NCBI RefSeq assembly: GCF_030546695.1
Contig: NZ_JAUOTP010000009.1
Span: 124,001-188,000, forward strand
Direction: 5' to 3'
Source of the DNA: Sphingomonas natans
GTDB taxonomy: Bacteria; Pseudomonadota; Alphaproteobacteria; Sphingomonadales; Sphingomonadaceae
DNA: 64,000 bases
How positions within the stretch are numbered: the first letter of the stretch is position 1; every line of letters starts with the position of its first letter. Made by a program: the position numbers and the translations under genes. Below, one piece after another: positions 1 to 8,503 of this stretch. Under the pieces are notes generated by a model that worked only from the letters and a program-made list of their open reading frames with translations, was not told the origin of the DNA and searched no databases.

Positions 1-641
1 TTGGGACCGAGCGGGCACTCGCTCGTCTCGATAATGCAGCCGGGATGACGATCACCTGCCTGCGCTTTGCCACCGCCTGCGGCGCGTCGCCCCGCTTGCG
101 CCTCGATCTTGTTTTGAACGATTTCGTGGCGTCGGCGCTGCTCAACGGCGAGATCAAAGTCCTGAGCGATGGGACGCCATGGCGGCCGCTCATCGACGTT
201 GCCGACATGGCGCGCGCCGTTGAATGGGCAGTCCTGCGCCGGCCGGAGCGGGGTGGGCGCTTTCTAGCGGTTAACACAGGGAGCGACTCTTCTAATCGGC
301 AGGTCGCGACGCTCGCTCGCGCGGTCGCCGATATCGTGACGCACACCACAATCTCGATCAACAGCGACGCTCCACCGGACAAGCGATCTTATCAGGTCGA
401 TTTTGGGCTGTTTCGCGCGCTCGCGCCCAATCACCAGCCCCGAGTGGATCTAAGCGTTTCGATAGCTGCGCTGCTGACCGACCTGATTGCCTCGCGCCTG
501 CCAGAGCCTGTGCTGCGGGCAACCACAGTCAGGCTGCGCAATCTTGAAGAGCATCTCGACACCGGGCGGATCGGCGACGATCTACGCTGGCGCTCGCGCG
601 CCCAGCTGGAAACAATGGACGCAAGGCTCGCGGTGCAATGA
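1..641 (+). CDS. NAD-dependent sugar-nucleotide epimerase/dehydratase (5'-truncated by window edge)
   Basis: This is the C-terminal part of an extended-SDR nucleotide-sugar epimerase or dehydratase. The frame is open from base 3 with no start codon in view, so the Rossmann NAD-binding half lies outside the window. The visible part reads like the substrate-binding half of GalE/RfbB-type enzymes: a strand ending LRFATACG, then a segment DGTPWRPLIDVADMARA, which corresponds to the 'R.(F/P).(H/I)V.D.A.A' element of this family. Such enzymes make activated sugars in the cytoplasm for polysaccharide assembly. The stop codon overlaps the start of the next gene by four bases (ATGA), which indicates translational coupling in a polysaccharide operon. 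The exact sugar substrate cannot be read. Confidence 0.8.
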   Translation, partial: GTERALARLDNAAGMTITCLRFATACGASPRLRLDLVLNDFVASALLNGEIKVLSDGTPWRPLIDVADMARAVEWAVLRRPERGGRFLAVNTGSDSSNRQVATLARAVADIVTHTTISINSDAPPDKRSYQVDFGLFRALAPNHQPRVDLSVSIAALLTDLIASRLPEPVLRATTVRLRNLEEHLDTGRIGDDLRWRSRAQLETMDARLAVQ

Positions 642-1954
642 GCGACGGCAATATCGTGATCCTCGGCGGTGGCATGGCAGGCTTCGGTGCTGCCAATCAG
701 CTGTTTGAGATGGGCATCAAGCCGCGCATGTTTGAACAGCGTGCGCGCCCCGGGGGCCTCACGTCGAGCTTTGATCATGGCGACGGCTTCATATTCGACG
801 AAGGAGTCCACATTTCGTTTAGCAAAAGCGAGCGCGTGAAGGACATATTTAGCCAGTCGGTCGGCGGAGACGTGAATATCGGACGCGTCTATTGCAACAA
901 CTATTGGCGTGGGCACTGGATAAAGCATCCGGCGCAGGTCAATCTTCATGGCCTACCGGTCGACCTTGTCGTTGACTGCATCAGTGACTTCGTCAGGGCG
1001 CAAGCGAAAGAGCCACAGCCGGTCGACAACTATCACGATTGGCTGATCGCAACCTACGGGCCGACCTTCGCTGAGACGTTTCCCATGGTTTATACGCGCA
1101 AATACCATACGACGGATGCCAGCAACATGACGACCGACTGGCTGGGTCCCCGTCTTTATCGCCCGGAGCTCGGTGAGGTGTTGCACGGCGCACTAGAACA
1201 TGAACCCCTAGACGTGTTCTACGTTGATGAATTTCGTTATCCTTCGCATGGCGGCTTCGAGGCGTTTATGCGAAGCATGATTTCGAAGGCGGATGTCTAT
1301 TGCAGCCATCGGGTAACGTCTATCGATCCGCTGCGCCGTCAAATCAGCTTTGCTGATGGATCGTCGACGGAATATGGCTCCCTTATTTCGTCCTTGCCGC
1401 TGCCAATACTGGCGAAGCTCGTCCGTGGCGCCCCCGCCGACGTGCTCGATGCTGCAAACCGGCTCGCTTGCTCGCAGTGCGTCGTCGTCAACATCGGCCT
1501 GAATCGTCCGATAAATAGCAGGGCTCAATGGTCGTACTTCTACGACGAAGATATTCCGTTCGCTCGCGTGAGCTATCGCAACGCTCTTTCGCCTTATTCG
1601 ACGCCGCCCGGCTGCGGTGCTTTGCAGGCGGAAATATACTTCAGCGAAAAATATCGGCCGTTTCGCGGTGCCCCCGAAGAGCAGATCGATCCAGCTATCG
1701 ATGCTCTTATCCGCTGTGGAATTGTGGCAGACCGGAGCGAAATCATTCACCGGAGTGCAACTTGGTTGCCTTATGCCAATGTCATTTTTGATCATGAGCG
1801 AAAGCCCGCCCTAGAGACCGTGCAGGCGTTCGTTGCAGATGTTGGAATTGCTTCATGTGGCCGCTTTGGCCAATGGGGCTATATCTGGACTGACGCAGCT
1901 CTGCTGAGTGGTGAACAGGCGGCACGGCGGATTGTGAAGGCGCGGGCCGCATGA
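638..1954 (+). CDS. FAD-dependent oxidoreductase, protoporphyrinogen-oxidase/UDP-galactopyranose-mutase-like, in polysaccharide operon
   Basis: This is a 438-residue flavoprotein of the NAD(P)-binding amine-oxidase/PPOX superfamily. Residues about 5-35 hold the dinucleotide-binding fold IVILGGGMAGFGAANQL followed by an acidic residue and the second motif RPGGLTSS, which is the FAD-binding signature. The C-terminus has an FAD-contacting region near CGRFGQWGYIW. Proteins of this type in polysaccharide clusters act on nucleotide sugars or lipid-linked sugars, with UDP-galactopyranose mutase as the best-known example, but the substrate here is unknown. It overlaps the epimerase by four bases and the following glycosyltransferase by four bases. 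This tight coupling supports a shared role in sugar-unit synthesis. It is not a haem-pathway protoporphyrinogen oxidase by context. Confidence 0.75.
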   Translation: MSDGNIVILGGGMAGFGAANQLFEMGIKPRMFEQRARPGGLTSSFDHGDGFIFDEGVHISFSKSERVKDIFSQSVGGDVNIGRVYCNNYWRGHWIKHPAQVNLHGLPVDLVVDCISDFVRAQAKEPQPVDNYHDWLIATYGPTFAETFPMVYTRKYHTTDASNMTTDWLGPRLYRPELGEVLHGALEHEPLDVFYVDEFRYPSHGGFEAFMRSMISKADVYCSHRVTSIDPLRRQISFADGSSTEYGSLISSLPLPILAKLVRGAPADVLDAANRLACSQCVVVNIGLNRPINSRAQWSYFYDEDIPFARVSYRNALSPYSTPPGCGALQAEIYFSEKYRPFRGAPEEQIDPAIDALIRCGIVADRSEIIHRSATWLPYANVIFDHERKPALETVQAFVADVGIASCGRFGQWGYIWTDAALLSGEQAARRIVKARAA

Positions 1955-2991
1955 CAGCGGATTCACGCTCGCCGTTGGCAGTGATTGTAACGCCTGTTTA
2001 CAATGGTGACGCGTTTCTTGCGGCAGCCATGGAATGCGTTCAGGCGCAAACTTATGACAACCTGCTGCACATCGTCCTTGATAATGCGAGCACCGATCGA
2101 ACACCTGAAATACTTGACAGGTATCGCAACGCTACAGTCCCGGTCATCGTGTACCGGAATAATACGGTACTGCCACTGACAGACAATTGGGATCGAGCAT
2201 TTTCGTTTATACCGCGCCGCGCGCGCTACGCAAAACTGTTATGTGCCGACGATCTGATGGCGCCAGATTGTATGCGTCGCTTTGTCGAGCTCTCAGAAGC
2301 GCATCCTTCGGTCCAGACGGTGTCCTGCCAAGATGTGCACTGCGATCTTCTTCGACGGGCAAACATTCCGCTCCACCGGACCGTCGTCGACGGGGTGGCC
2401 GCCAGTCGCGCCATACTCGACAGGAGCATTGCCTGGCTCCCATTCCAACATCTCTTTGTCCGCCTCCATTCTATTGACTTTGATCAGCCCTTTTTTGGCA
2501 CGCACGAATATGGCGCCGATCCGTATGCCGTGGTTCGGGCTGCGCTTCGCGGAGACTTCGGATATATTCATGAGCCGTTGGTTTATAGCCGCCGCCACAC
2601 GCGCGCGGCGTCCAACAGCCTAGCGGCTGACGATCGTAGGCCGCTTTATGCGAGACAGGTCAACATGATGTTGTTGACCTATTTCAAAATGATACTTGTT
2701 TTTGGGGAGCGCTGCTGGAGCGTCGACCGCTATGCGAGAGCACGTCGCTTTGCGCAGCGAAATCTTGCCCGCACAGCGCTCAAGTGGCGGCTTCGGGGAT
2801 TCTCCCTCGCCCATGAAGAGCTGCGAACCGAGCTCGCGGCGGTAGGCCACTCTCTTGGGCTAGCCGATTATTTGGCCGCGATATTTGATTTTCCTGGCTA
2901 CTGTCTTTGGAAGTTGCGCTGGCGCACGGCGATCGGACCGTCTGTCAGTGAGCAAATGTTCCTGTCTCGCCACACACTCCCAGCGTTCTAA
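1951..2991 (+). CDS. Family 2 glycosyltransferase
   Basis: This is a 346-residue GT-A-fold glycosyltransferase. The N-terminus has the GT2 opening VIVTPVYNGDAFL and ALDNAST-like VLDNASTDRTPEIL (residues about 10-60), followed by an acidic pair in LCADDLMAPD near residue 93 that fits the metal-binding DxD position. It transfers a sugar from a nucleotide donor to a growing lipid-linked oligosaccharide on the cytoplasmic face. There are no membrane segments, so it is a soluble or peripheral enzyme. The ATGA overlap with the preceding oxidoreductase places it in the same operon. The donor and acceptor are not identifiable. Confidence 0.85.
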   Translation: MTADSRSPLAVIVTPVYNGDAFLAAAMECVQAQTYDNLLHIVLDNASTDRTPEILDRYRNATVPVIVYRNNTVLPLTDNWDRAFSFIPRRARYAKLLCADDLMAPDCMRRFVELSEAHPSVQTVSCQDVHCDLLRRANIPLHRTVVDGVAASRAILDRSIAWLPFQHLFVRLHSIDFDQPFFGTHEYGADPYAVVRAALRGDFGYIHEPLVYSRRHTRAASNSLAADDRRPLYARQVNMMLLTYFKMILVFGERCWSVDRYARARRFAQRNLARTALKWRLRGFSLAHEELRTELAAVGHSLGLADYLAAIFDFPGYCLWKLRWRTAIGPSVSEQMFLSRHTLPAF

Positions 2992-3068
2992 CCCCATTAG
3001 AGATACCCCCGTTGCGCTGTAGCGCCCAATCCCAATCGGCTTAGAGCGCAATCGACAGGGGGATAGGC

Positions 3069-4586
3069 TTGAGCGAGCAAATTCGCGAGCAACTCGCGCG
3101 GCGGACGGCCAGCGGTGCGGGATTGTTGGTGATCACACGCCTGATCACCCGGGGCATCGATCTCGTGGCGCTCGCGTTTCTTGCCCGGTTGCTGACGCCC
3201 GCTGATTTTGGGCTGGTGGCGATCGCCATGACGCTCGTCCTGATCTGCGAGGCAATCTCCGACCTGCCGATTGCGCAAGCGGTTGTCCGGCTACCGATAA
3301 TCAACCAAGGCTGTCTCGATACCGCATTCACCGTGAGCGCCATCCGTGGCATGGGCATCGCAACGCTTCTGTGCCTTTCAGCTTGGCCGTTTGCGATCGT
3401 CTACCGTGACCCGCGGCTGATCGGGCTGCTGTGCGCGCTCTCGCTTGCTCCGGCGTTTCGCGGAGTGTGCAATCCGCGGTTCGCAATATTTGCCCGTAAC
3501 CTCGACTTCCGCCGGGAGATGCTGGTCGAAGTTTTCGCCAAGCTTGCGGCGTTACTGGTATCGGTCGGCATCGCACGGACGACGCACAGCTATTGGGCGA
3601 TCGCTGCTGGAACGATCATCGGCCCGGTAACGATGAACGTTGTCGCGTATCTGATGGCGCCGTGGCGGCCGCGATTTACGCTGCAGCAATGGCCGGTCTT
3701 TCGAAATTTCCTCAGCTGGGCGAGCGCAGGGCAAATGCTAAACGCTGTTAGCTGGCAGGTGGATCAGCTGGCCCTGGGTCGCTTCGTCGTACCAGGTGAG
3801 CTGGGGCTGTTCACGATCGCCAGTACGCTTGCCTTCTTGCCTTTCCAGGTGGTCATCAATCAAATCGCGAGGCCCATTATAGCTGGGTTTGCCCTTTTGC
3901 AGACCGATCCACATCGACTTGCTGCAGCCTATCGACTGGGGAGCGCGACCCTCGTCACCCTCTGTCTTCCGGTGATGGTGGGAATGAGTGTCCTCGCCCA
4001 TCCTATCGCCGCGCTGACGCTGGGGCCGAAGTGGGACATGGCAGCAAACGTGCTGCAGTGGCTGGCGCTGGCAACGGTGCCTGCGTTGTTTGTGGCGACG
4101 GTCGGCCCGCTCGCTATGGCGGTCGACCGAACCGACCTAGGCTTCCGCCTGAGTTTCGCCGAGTTCGTCGTGCGCCTCCCGCTAACATGCATTGCGGCAG
4201 CGGCCGCCGGCATCGAGGGAGTGCTCGCTGCGCGTGCAGCCGCGACCTTGGCCATGACAATCTACGCTTTGGCGCTCGTGCGAGTGATGCTGGGACTGAG
4301 CATTTCTTCCCAAATTCTTTCGTGTTGGCGACCGATTATCAGCAGTATCGTGATGGGGCTGGCGATCCGCCAGCTCTGGGCGACGACGACTCATGGCTCG
4401 CTACCACTTCAGTTAGCAATAGAGTTGCTGGGCGCGATGCTCGTGGGTGCGCTAGCCTATGGTCTTGCGACGCTGTCTCTTTGGCATGTTTCCGGGCGCC
4501 CGACCGGTCCCGAAGCGCGAGCGCTCCAGTTCGTCGCTCTTATCAGATCGAGCATTGCGGCTGCCGGCAGACGAAGAGCCTGGTGA
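3069..4586 (+). CDS. Wzx-type lipopolysaccharide/exopolysaccharide flippase
   Basis: This is a 505-residue polytopic membrane protein of the MOP (polysaccharide transporter) superfamily, which moves lipid-linked oligosaccharide units across the inner membrane. About 12-14 hydrophobic segments are distributed along the length. The N-terminal stretch LLVITRLITRGIDLVALAFL and the following ARLLTPADFGLVAIA are typical of the family. The start is a TTG at 3069, preceded at good spacing by a purine-rich CAGGGGGATA ribosome-binding site; no ATG fits better. It is separated from the upstream glycosyltransferase by 77 bases. A 155-base palindrome-rich gap follows it, so it is probably the last gene of this transcription unit. 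Confidence 0.85.
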   Translation: MSEQIREQLARRTASGAGLLVITRLITRGIDLVALAFLARLLTPADFGLVAIAMTLVLICEAISDLPIAQAVVRLPIINQGCLDTAFTVSAIRGMGIATLLCLSAWPFAIVYRDPRLIGLLCALSLAPAFRGVCNPRFAIFARNLDFRREMLVEVFAKLAALLVSVGIARTTHSYWAIAAGTIIGPVTMNVVAYLMAPWRPRFTLQQWPVFRNFLSWASAGQMLNAVSWQVDQLALGRFVVPGELGLFTIASTLAFLPFQVVINQIARPIIAGFALLQTDPHRLAAAYRLGSATLVTLCLPVMVGMSVLAHPIAALTLGPKWDMAANVLQWLALATVPALFVATVGPLAMAVDRTDLGFRLSFAEFVVRLPLTCIAAAAAGIEGVLAARAAATLAMTIYALALVRVMLGLSISSQILSCWRPIISSIVMGLAIRQLWATTTHGSLPLQLAIELLGAMLVGALAYGLATLSLWHVSGRPTGPEARALQFVALIRSSIAAAGRRRAW

Positions 4587-4741
4587 TGTTGAAGATCTAC
4601 TCCTTCTGCGCCAGGGCACACTAGCAATTAATATTGCAAGCTAGGCTGGAATCGAAACAGATAGGAAATGCTAGGGGTCCTAGATGCAACCTAAGCACGC
4701 GTGCTGAATAGGTGCTGGCAAACCGGCGTGGATCTCAGGCC
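4587..4741. promoter_or_regulatory. AT-rich spacer with three palindromes ahead of the acetyltransferase-ACP module
   Basis: Three inverted repeats lie in a row in an unusually AT-rich spacer. CTAG...CTAG flanks an inner GCAAT-TAAT-ATTGC hairpin at 4621-4644. CTAGGGGTCCTAG lies at 4671-4683, and GCACGCGTGC at 4695-4704. The first could end the flippase transcript. The other two lie where a promoter and operator for the next gene would be expected. The function is inferred only from position and symmetry. Confidence 0.35.
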
Positions 4742-5494
4742 ATGAAATTTGGTGAAAGCGTAGTAAGCTGGATCGATCATGAGCAAACTAGAGAGAATAT
4801 GCGAATGGGCAGGCAGATTGCGATGATGATCCCGCTTGTCGTTTCTAAATCGGCTGGAGGTCGATGGCGAGGATACGCAGCTCGCCTTGCGTCAGCGTGG
4901 GCACGCGTCGAGAACCCCACGATTCGAGAATTTGGGATTGTGCGCCTCTTAGGCGAAGACCTGCGTCGCCACGGCCTCGATCTGCTCTGTCCGGGGTTTA
5001 AAGCCGTTGCCGTGTATCGCTTTGGCGCATGGGCGCGGATGATAAGGTTCGCCGGCTGGAGGGTGCCACTGTTGCTGCTGCACGGGATTTTTTTTCGCCA
5101 TGTGAGAAATACCTATGGAATCGAGATCTATAGCACAGCTCAGATCGGTCGGAGGCTGCTAATAGGCCATCAGAACGGTATCGTGATCCATCGGTTCGCA
5201 ACATTTGGTGACGATTGCCTGATCCGCCAGGGAGTTACCTTTGGCGAGGCTGGCCTTGGCCGGGACAATTTCGCCGCAGGTGTTGGGCCAGTTGTCGGTG
5301 ATCACGTCGACATCGGAGCCGGCGCCGTCGTAATTGGCAACGTTCGGATCGGAAGCAATGTGAACATTGGACCCAATGCCGTTGTTCTTACGGATGTGCC
5401 CGCAGGAACGACCGTGCTCGCGCCGCCTGCACGCATGATGCTTCGGTCTGGCGGTGGGGGAGCCGCGCGTATCTCGACGGACCTAGAAGGATGA
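4742..5494 (+). CDS. Serine acetyltransferase-like hexapeptide-repeat acyltransferase
   Basis: This is a protein of about 250 residues whose C-terminal half (from about residue 115) is a left-handed beta-helix of hexapeptide repeats, such as IGAGAVVIGNVRIGSNVNIG and GPNAVVLTDVP. That makes it a LbH acyltransferase of the CysE/colanic-acid type. The segment GIEIYSTAQIGRRLLIGHQN with a following IVIH supplies the histidine typical of CysE active sites. In a polysaccharide context these enzymes O- or N-acetylate (or acylate) sugars or serine. The start is uncertain: in-frame GTG 4712, ATG 4742 and ATG 4799 are all possible, and 4799 has a purine-rich stretch just upstream. The last codons overlap the start of the ACP gene by four bases, so the two are probably translated together. 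Confidence 0.75.
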   Translation: MKFGESVVSWIDHEQTRENMRMGRQIAMMIPLVVSKSAGGRWRGYAARLASAWARVENPTIREFGIVRLLGEDLRRHGLDLLCPGFKAVAVYRFGAWARMIRFAGWRVPLLLLHGIFFRHVRNTYGIEIYSTAQIGRRLLIGHQNGIVIHRFATFGDDCLIRQGVTFGEAGLGRDNFAAGVGPVVGDHVDIGAGAVVIGNVRIGSNVNIGPNAVVLTDVPAGTTVLAPPARMMLRSGGGGAARISTDLEG

Positions 5495-5775
5495 CGAATG
5501 TTGCCGTGCAGGGCCGCTATAGCGAATCGCAGCTGCGGGTCTTAATCGCAGCCGCGCTGTTGGAGGTCGCGTTATCCTGCGGTGCGGAGGTCGTCGAGCC
5601 GCTGAGCGACGACCTCGCCCTCCTTGAGAGCGGCCTCGATTCCCTTGGCTTTGCCATTCTGGTGGCACGCTTGGAAGAAGATCTTGGATGGGATCCGTTC
5701 TCGCTTTCGGATCAACCCTTTTACCCGGTTCGCTTTGGCGAGTTCGTGGCCTTCTATGAAGCCAATCAACCTTGA
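5491..5775 (+). CDS. Acyl carrier protein
   Basis: This is a 94-residue acidic protein with the phosphopantetheine attachment motif ESGLDSLGFAILVARLEE around residues 47-64. The serine of DSL is the expected 4'-phosphopantetheine site. It is stand-alone rather than part of a synthase. It is coupled by a four-base overlap to the upstream acyltransferase, and its 3' end overlaps the downstream AMP-ligase by about 20 bases. This arrangement implies that the ligase loads an acyl or aminoacyl group on this carrier for use by a neighbouring enzyme. It is not the housekeeping AcpP, whose gene normally sits beside fabD/fabG/fabF. Confidence 0.85.
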   Translation: MTNVAVQGRYSESQLRVLIAAALLEVALSCGAEVVEPLSDDLALLESGLDSLGFAILVARLEEDLGWDPFSLSDQPFYPVRFGEFVAFYEANQP

Positions 5776-7114
5776 AGCGCTGATTGGCGGATCCCGCGAC
5801 CCCTGCGAGCCGGCGATCCTGTCGCCGGACTGCGGTTGGTCGCTGATGGACCTGATCAAGGCTGGCTCCTGTGCTGCCTTAGAGTTGGCGGTACACGTCG
5901 GCGTCGTCGCGATCTGTTGCCGGGACCCCATGAGAATGGTGGTTGCGCTGGTAGCGCTCGATGGCAGGGTCGACCGCCTGATACTTCTTGCGAATGATCT
6001 TGATCGCGTAACGATCGAGGAACTGCTCGAACGTTCCGGCGCTCGAATCCTTGTCACAGATCGTGAAGATCTCGACGATTTTGCCCCGGCAATCCGCTGG
6101 CGCGGCGAGGTTGAACCGGTTCGGTCAGCGCGTTTCGCGCTTGGCGAGCCTGACCGACTCACCATCTGGACCTTCGCAACGTCGGGCACAACGGGCGCAC
6201 CGAAGCTGGTTGAGCACGACATCATCTCCCTTTCACGTCCGCTACGAGCAGAGCACGCTTGGCGCTGGGGACAAATGTATGAAATGGCGCGTTTCGCGGG
6301 CGTTCAAGTGTTCTTGCAGGCTATGGCAAAAGGCGTCCTGATCTTGCCGCACTCGCGCTGGCCATTGAAGGACAAAGTCGCCTTCATTGCCACCAATGGC
6401 GGGAACGCGATTTCAGCGACGCCCACGCTCTGGCGAAAAATGCTCATGACACCGGAAGCCGCTACATTGCAGCTTCACCAGGCCACGTTGGGAGGGGAGA
6501 TCGCCGATGCCCCGGTCCTTGCGACAATAGCCGCTCGTTATCCAAGCGCGCGGGTGACTCACGTTTATGCGTCAACAGAGGCGGGCGCTTCCTTCGCTGT
6601 GAATGACGGGCTTCCCGGATTCCCAGCGGCCATGCTGGACATACGAGGCAGCGGACCGTGCCTTAGGATTCGCGATGGTCGGTTGTTCATCCAATCTGCT
6701 CGCGGACGGCGAACGTATGTGGGTACCAACATAGCGTTTTCGGATGATGAGGGGTTTGTCGACACAGGCGACTTAGTCGAGCGCGTGGGCGAGCGCTGCT
6801 ACTTCAAAGGGCGAGCTAACGGCGTGATCAATGTGGGCGGTGACAAAGTTTACCCCCAGGAAGTCGAGGCTGTTTTGCTGGCGCACCCCGACGTGGCGCT
6901 AGCCCGCATTTTCGCCGCTAGCAGTCCGATTACGGGGCAGATGGTCAGCGCTGAGATTATGATGCGCGAGGAGGTAGGAGACCGAACCGTGATGACCCGA
7001 AAGCTCCACGCCTATTGTGCTGAGCGGCTGCCCCGTTGGAAATGTCCCGTGATAATTCGGTTGGTCAGGGAGATTGCGGCTAATAGCGGTGAAAAAATGA
7101 GCCGTGCTAAATGA
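5756..7114 (+). CDS. AMP-dependent acyl(aminoacyl)-ACP/CoA ligase
   Basis: This is a 452-residue member of the ANL adenylating superfamily. The phosphate-binding A3 motif TSGTTGAPK is near residue 142, YASTEAG (A5) near 270, DTGDLVE (A7) near 335 and FKGRANGVINVGG (A8) near 350. NSGEKMSRAK at the C-terminus carries the A10 lysine. It activates a carboxylic acid as an acyl-adenylate and transfers it to a thiol, most plausibly the ACP encoded just upstream. I chose ATG 5756 because the open frame further upstream lies wholly inside the ACP gene. The stop overlaps the next gene as ATGA. It is short for the family (usually 500-550), with a reduced N-terminal domain, as is common for ACP-dedicated ligases. 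The substrate acid is unknown. Confidence 0.82.
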   Translation: MKPINLEALIGGSRDPCEPAILSPDCGWSLMDLIKAGSCAALELAVHVGVVAICCRDPMRMVVALVALDGRVDRLILLANDLDRVTIEELLERSGARILVTDREDLDDFAPAIRWRGEVEPVRSARFALGEPDRLTIWTFATSGTTGAPKLVEHDIISLSRPLRAEHAWRWGQMYEMARFAGVQVFLQAMAKGVLILPHSRWPLKDKVAFIATNGGNAISATPTLWRKMLMTPEAATLQLHQATLGGEIADAPVLATIAARYPSARVTHVYASTEAGASFAVNDGLPGFPAAMLDIRGSGPCLRIRDGRLFIQSARGRRTYVGTNIAFSDDEGFVDTGDLVERVGERCYFKGRANGVINVGGDKVYPQEVEAVLLAHPDVALARIFAASSPITGQMVSAEIMMREEVGDRTVMTRKLHAYCAERLPRWKCPVIIRLVREIAANSGEKMSRAK

Positions 7115-7833
7115 AGACGGTTTTGGTGACGGGGGCCACTCGCGGTCTTGGCCTCGCGATAACGCGTCGGCTCGTGCGAGACGGATACCGCGTTATTGCC
7201 TCCGGCCGACGGATGAGCCCAGAACTCTCCGCACTAAGCGCGGATTTAGAGGGCAAGATATCCTTTGCGCCCCTCGATCTGCAGGATACGCAGGTGATCG
7301 CCTCGTTCGCGCGCGATGTGCTGAGGTCACACGGCCCGATTTACGGACTCGTGAACAACGCGGCGGCGGGCGTGAACGGCATCCTCGGCACAATGCACCT
7401 GTCAGATATCGAGCATGTCATGCGCGTTAACGCAATCGCACCGATCGTGCTCGCGAAGCATCTGTCCCGCACAATGGCGATGGCCGGGGAAGGCCGGATC
7501 GTGAACGTCAGCTCGATCATTGCCCGCACCGGTTTTGCCGGTCTCGCGGCCTACGGCGCGTCCAAAGCGGCCGTCGAGGGGTTGACGCGGTCTCTTGCGC
7601 GCGAGGTCGGCAAGCGCGGCGTCACGGTCAACGCGGTGGCACCTGGCTTCATGCGAACCGATATGACGGCCTCGCTCGAGGACGATAAGCTTTCCACGAT
7701 ACAAAGACGCAGCGCATTGCGCGACCTCGCGTCCCCAGAGGATGCGGCAGCTGCTGTAGCGTATCTTCTCAGCGCGGACGCCCGAGCAGTGACAGGGACC
7801 GTCATGACCATCGATGCCGGAAGCACAGCTTGA
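7111..7833 (+). CDS. SDR-family oxidoreductase, FabG-like 3-oxoacyl-ACP reductase
   Basis: This is a 240-residue classical short-chain dehydrogenase. It has the cofactor motif TGATRGLG (residues 7-14), NNAAA in place of NNAG near residue 80, a catalytic serine in VSSIIARTG near 134, and YGASK giving Tyr148/Lys152. The C-terminal PGFMRTDM and SPEDAAAAVAYLLS stretches are typical of FabG-type enzymes. It reduces a keto group with NAD(P)H, and with ACP and ligase genes directly upstream the substrate is probably ACP-bound. It overlaps the ligase by four bases and is the last gene of the module. A specific fatty-acid-synthesis role is not implied. Confidence 0.82.
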   Translation: MKTVLVTGATRGLGLAITRRLVRDGYRVIASGRRMSPELSALSADLEGKISFAPLDLQDTQVIASFARDVLRSHGPIYGLVNNAAAGVNGILGTMHLSDIEHVMRVNAIAPIVLAKHLSRTMAMAGEGRIVNVSSIIARTGFAGLAAYGASKAAVEGLTRSLAREVGKRGVTVNAVAPGFMRTDMTASLEDDKLSTIQRRSALRDLASPEDAAAAVAYLLSADARAVTGTVMTIDAGSTA

Positions 7834-8503
7834 TGAGGCCGACAGTCCTCCGAACGCTCCCAATCGGGGTGGAAATCGCAAGTTCGGACCGTGCGGCGTC
7901 CGACGCAGAGGGGCCGCAGTTGCGCGGTCACCGATCCACAGTGAGTGCGGGCTGAGGGCGGCCTTGATGATGCTTGGCCAGCAGGCTGATTCCCGCTCTT
8001 TAAGCGGGACATCGATGCCATGGGAGATGGGGGGCGGAGGAGCGAGCACTCATACGGGAGGTCGCTTTTCTGGGTCTAATGAGTGTTCGGTCCGAGATTC
8101 TCTGGCGTGTGTCGGATCGGCGACGCTAGACCATTGAGCAGAAGCTGGCGTCCCCTGCGCGATGCGTTCGAGCCGGAGGATCGGTTCTCGCCGGGGCTAG
8201 CGGCATGAGATCGGCGGCGGTGATCTATACCTGCGCCCAGACGACGGGCGCGTTGACCGGAGTGACGGTGCCATCCCAACCGAGCTTCGCGCGGGGCAGT
8301 TTGCCGAGCCTATCGCGGCATCGCCGCGCCGGGAGCTGTCGCCCAGCCTGGCCTCGGTCGGATCAGGAGCGAGCAGCCGTCCGTCGTCCAATTGGCCGCC
8401 GATGCGTCAATGCGTCGGTTGACGCCGACGCATTGTTTCGGTGATCGTCGCCGCATGGCCAAGATCGCCCACTTTAGCAAAAGGACCTGAGTGGAGCGGA
8501 CCT
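7834..8503. other. 670-base stretch with no convincing gene; 26-base stem-loop near its end
   Basis: I see no open frame with family-like sequence, no RNA gene and no intact IS here. Short frames on both strands have shadow-like composition. The only clear structure is a perfect inverted repeat at 8409-8434: 10-base arms AATGCGTCGG/CCGACGCATT around a 6-base loop. It may serve as a terminator-like hairpin between this plus-strand operon and the converging minus-strand regulator. The region could be decayed mobile DNA, but I could not identify a source. Confidence 0.4.

Noticed and set aside
638-1954. Haem-pathway protoporphyrinogen oxidase (HemG/HemY)
   Set aside because: FAD fold is shared, but the gene is coupled to sugar epimerase and glycosyltransferase genes, so a sugar-related role is more likely.
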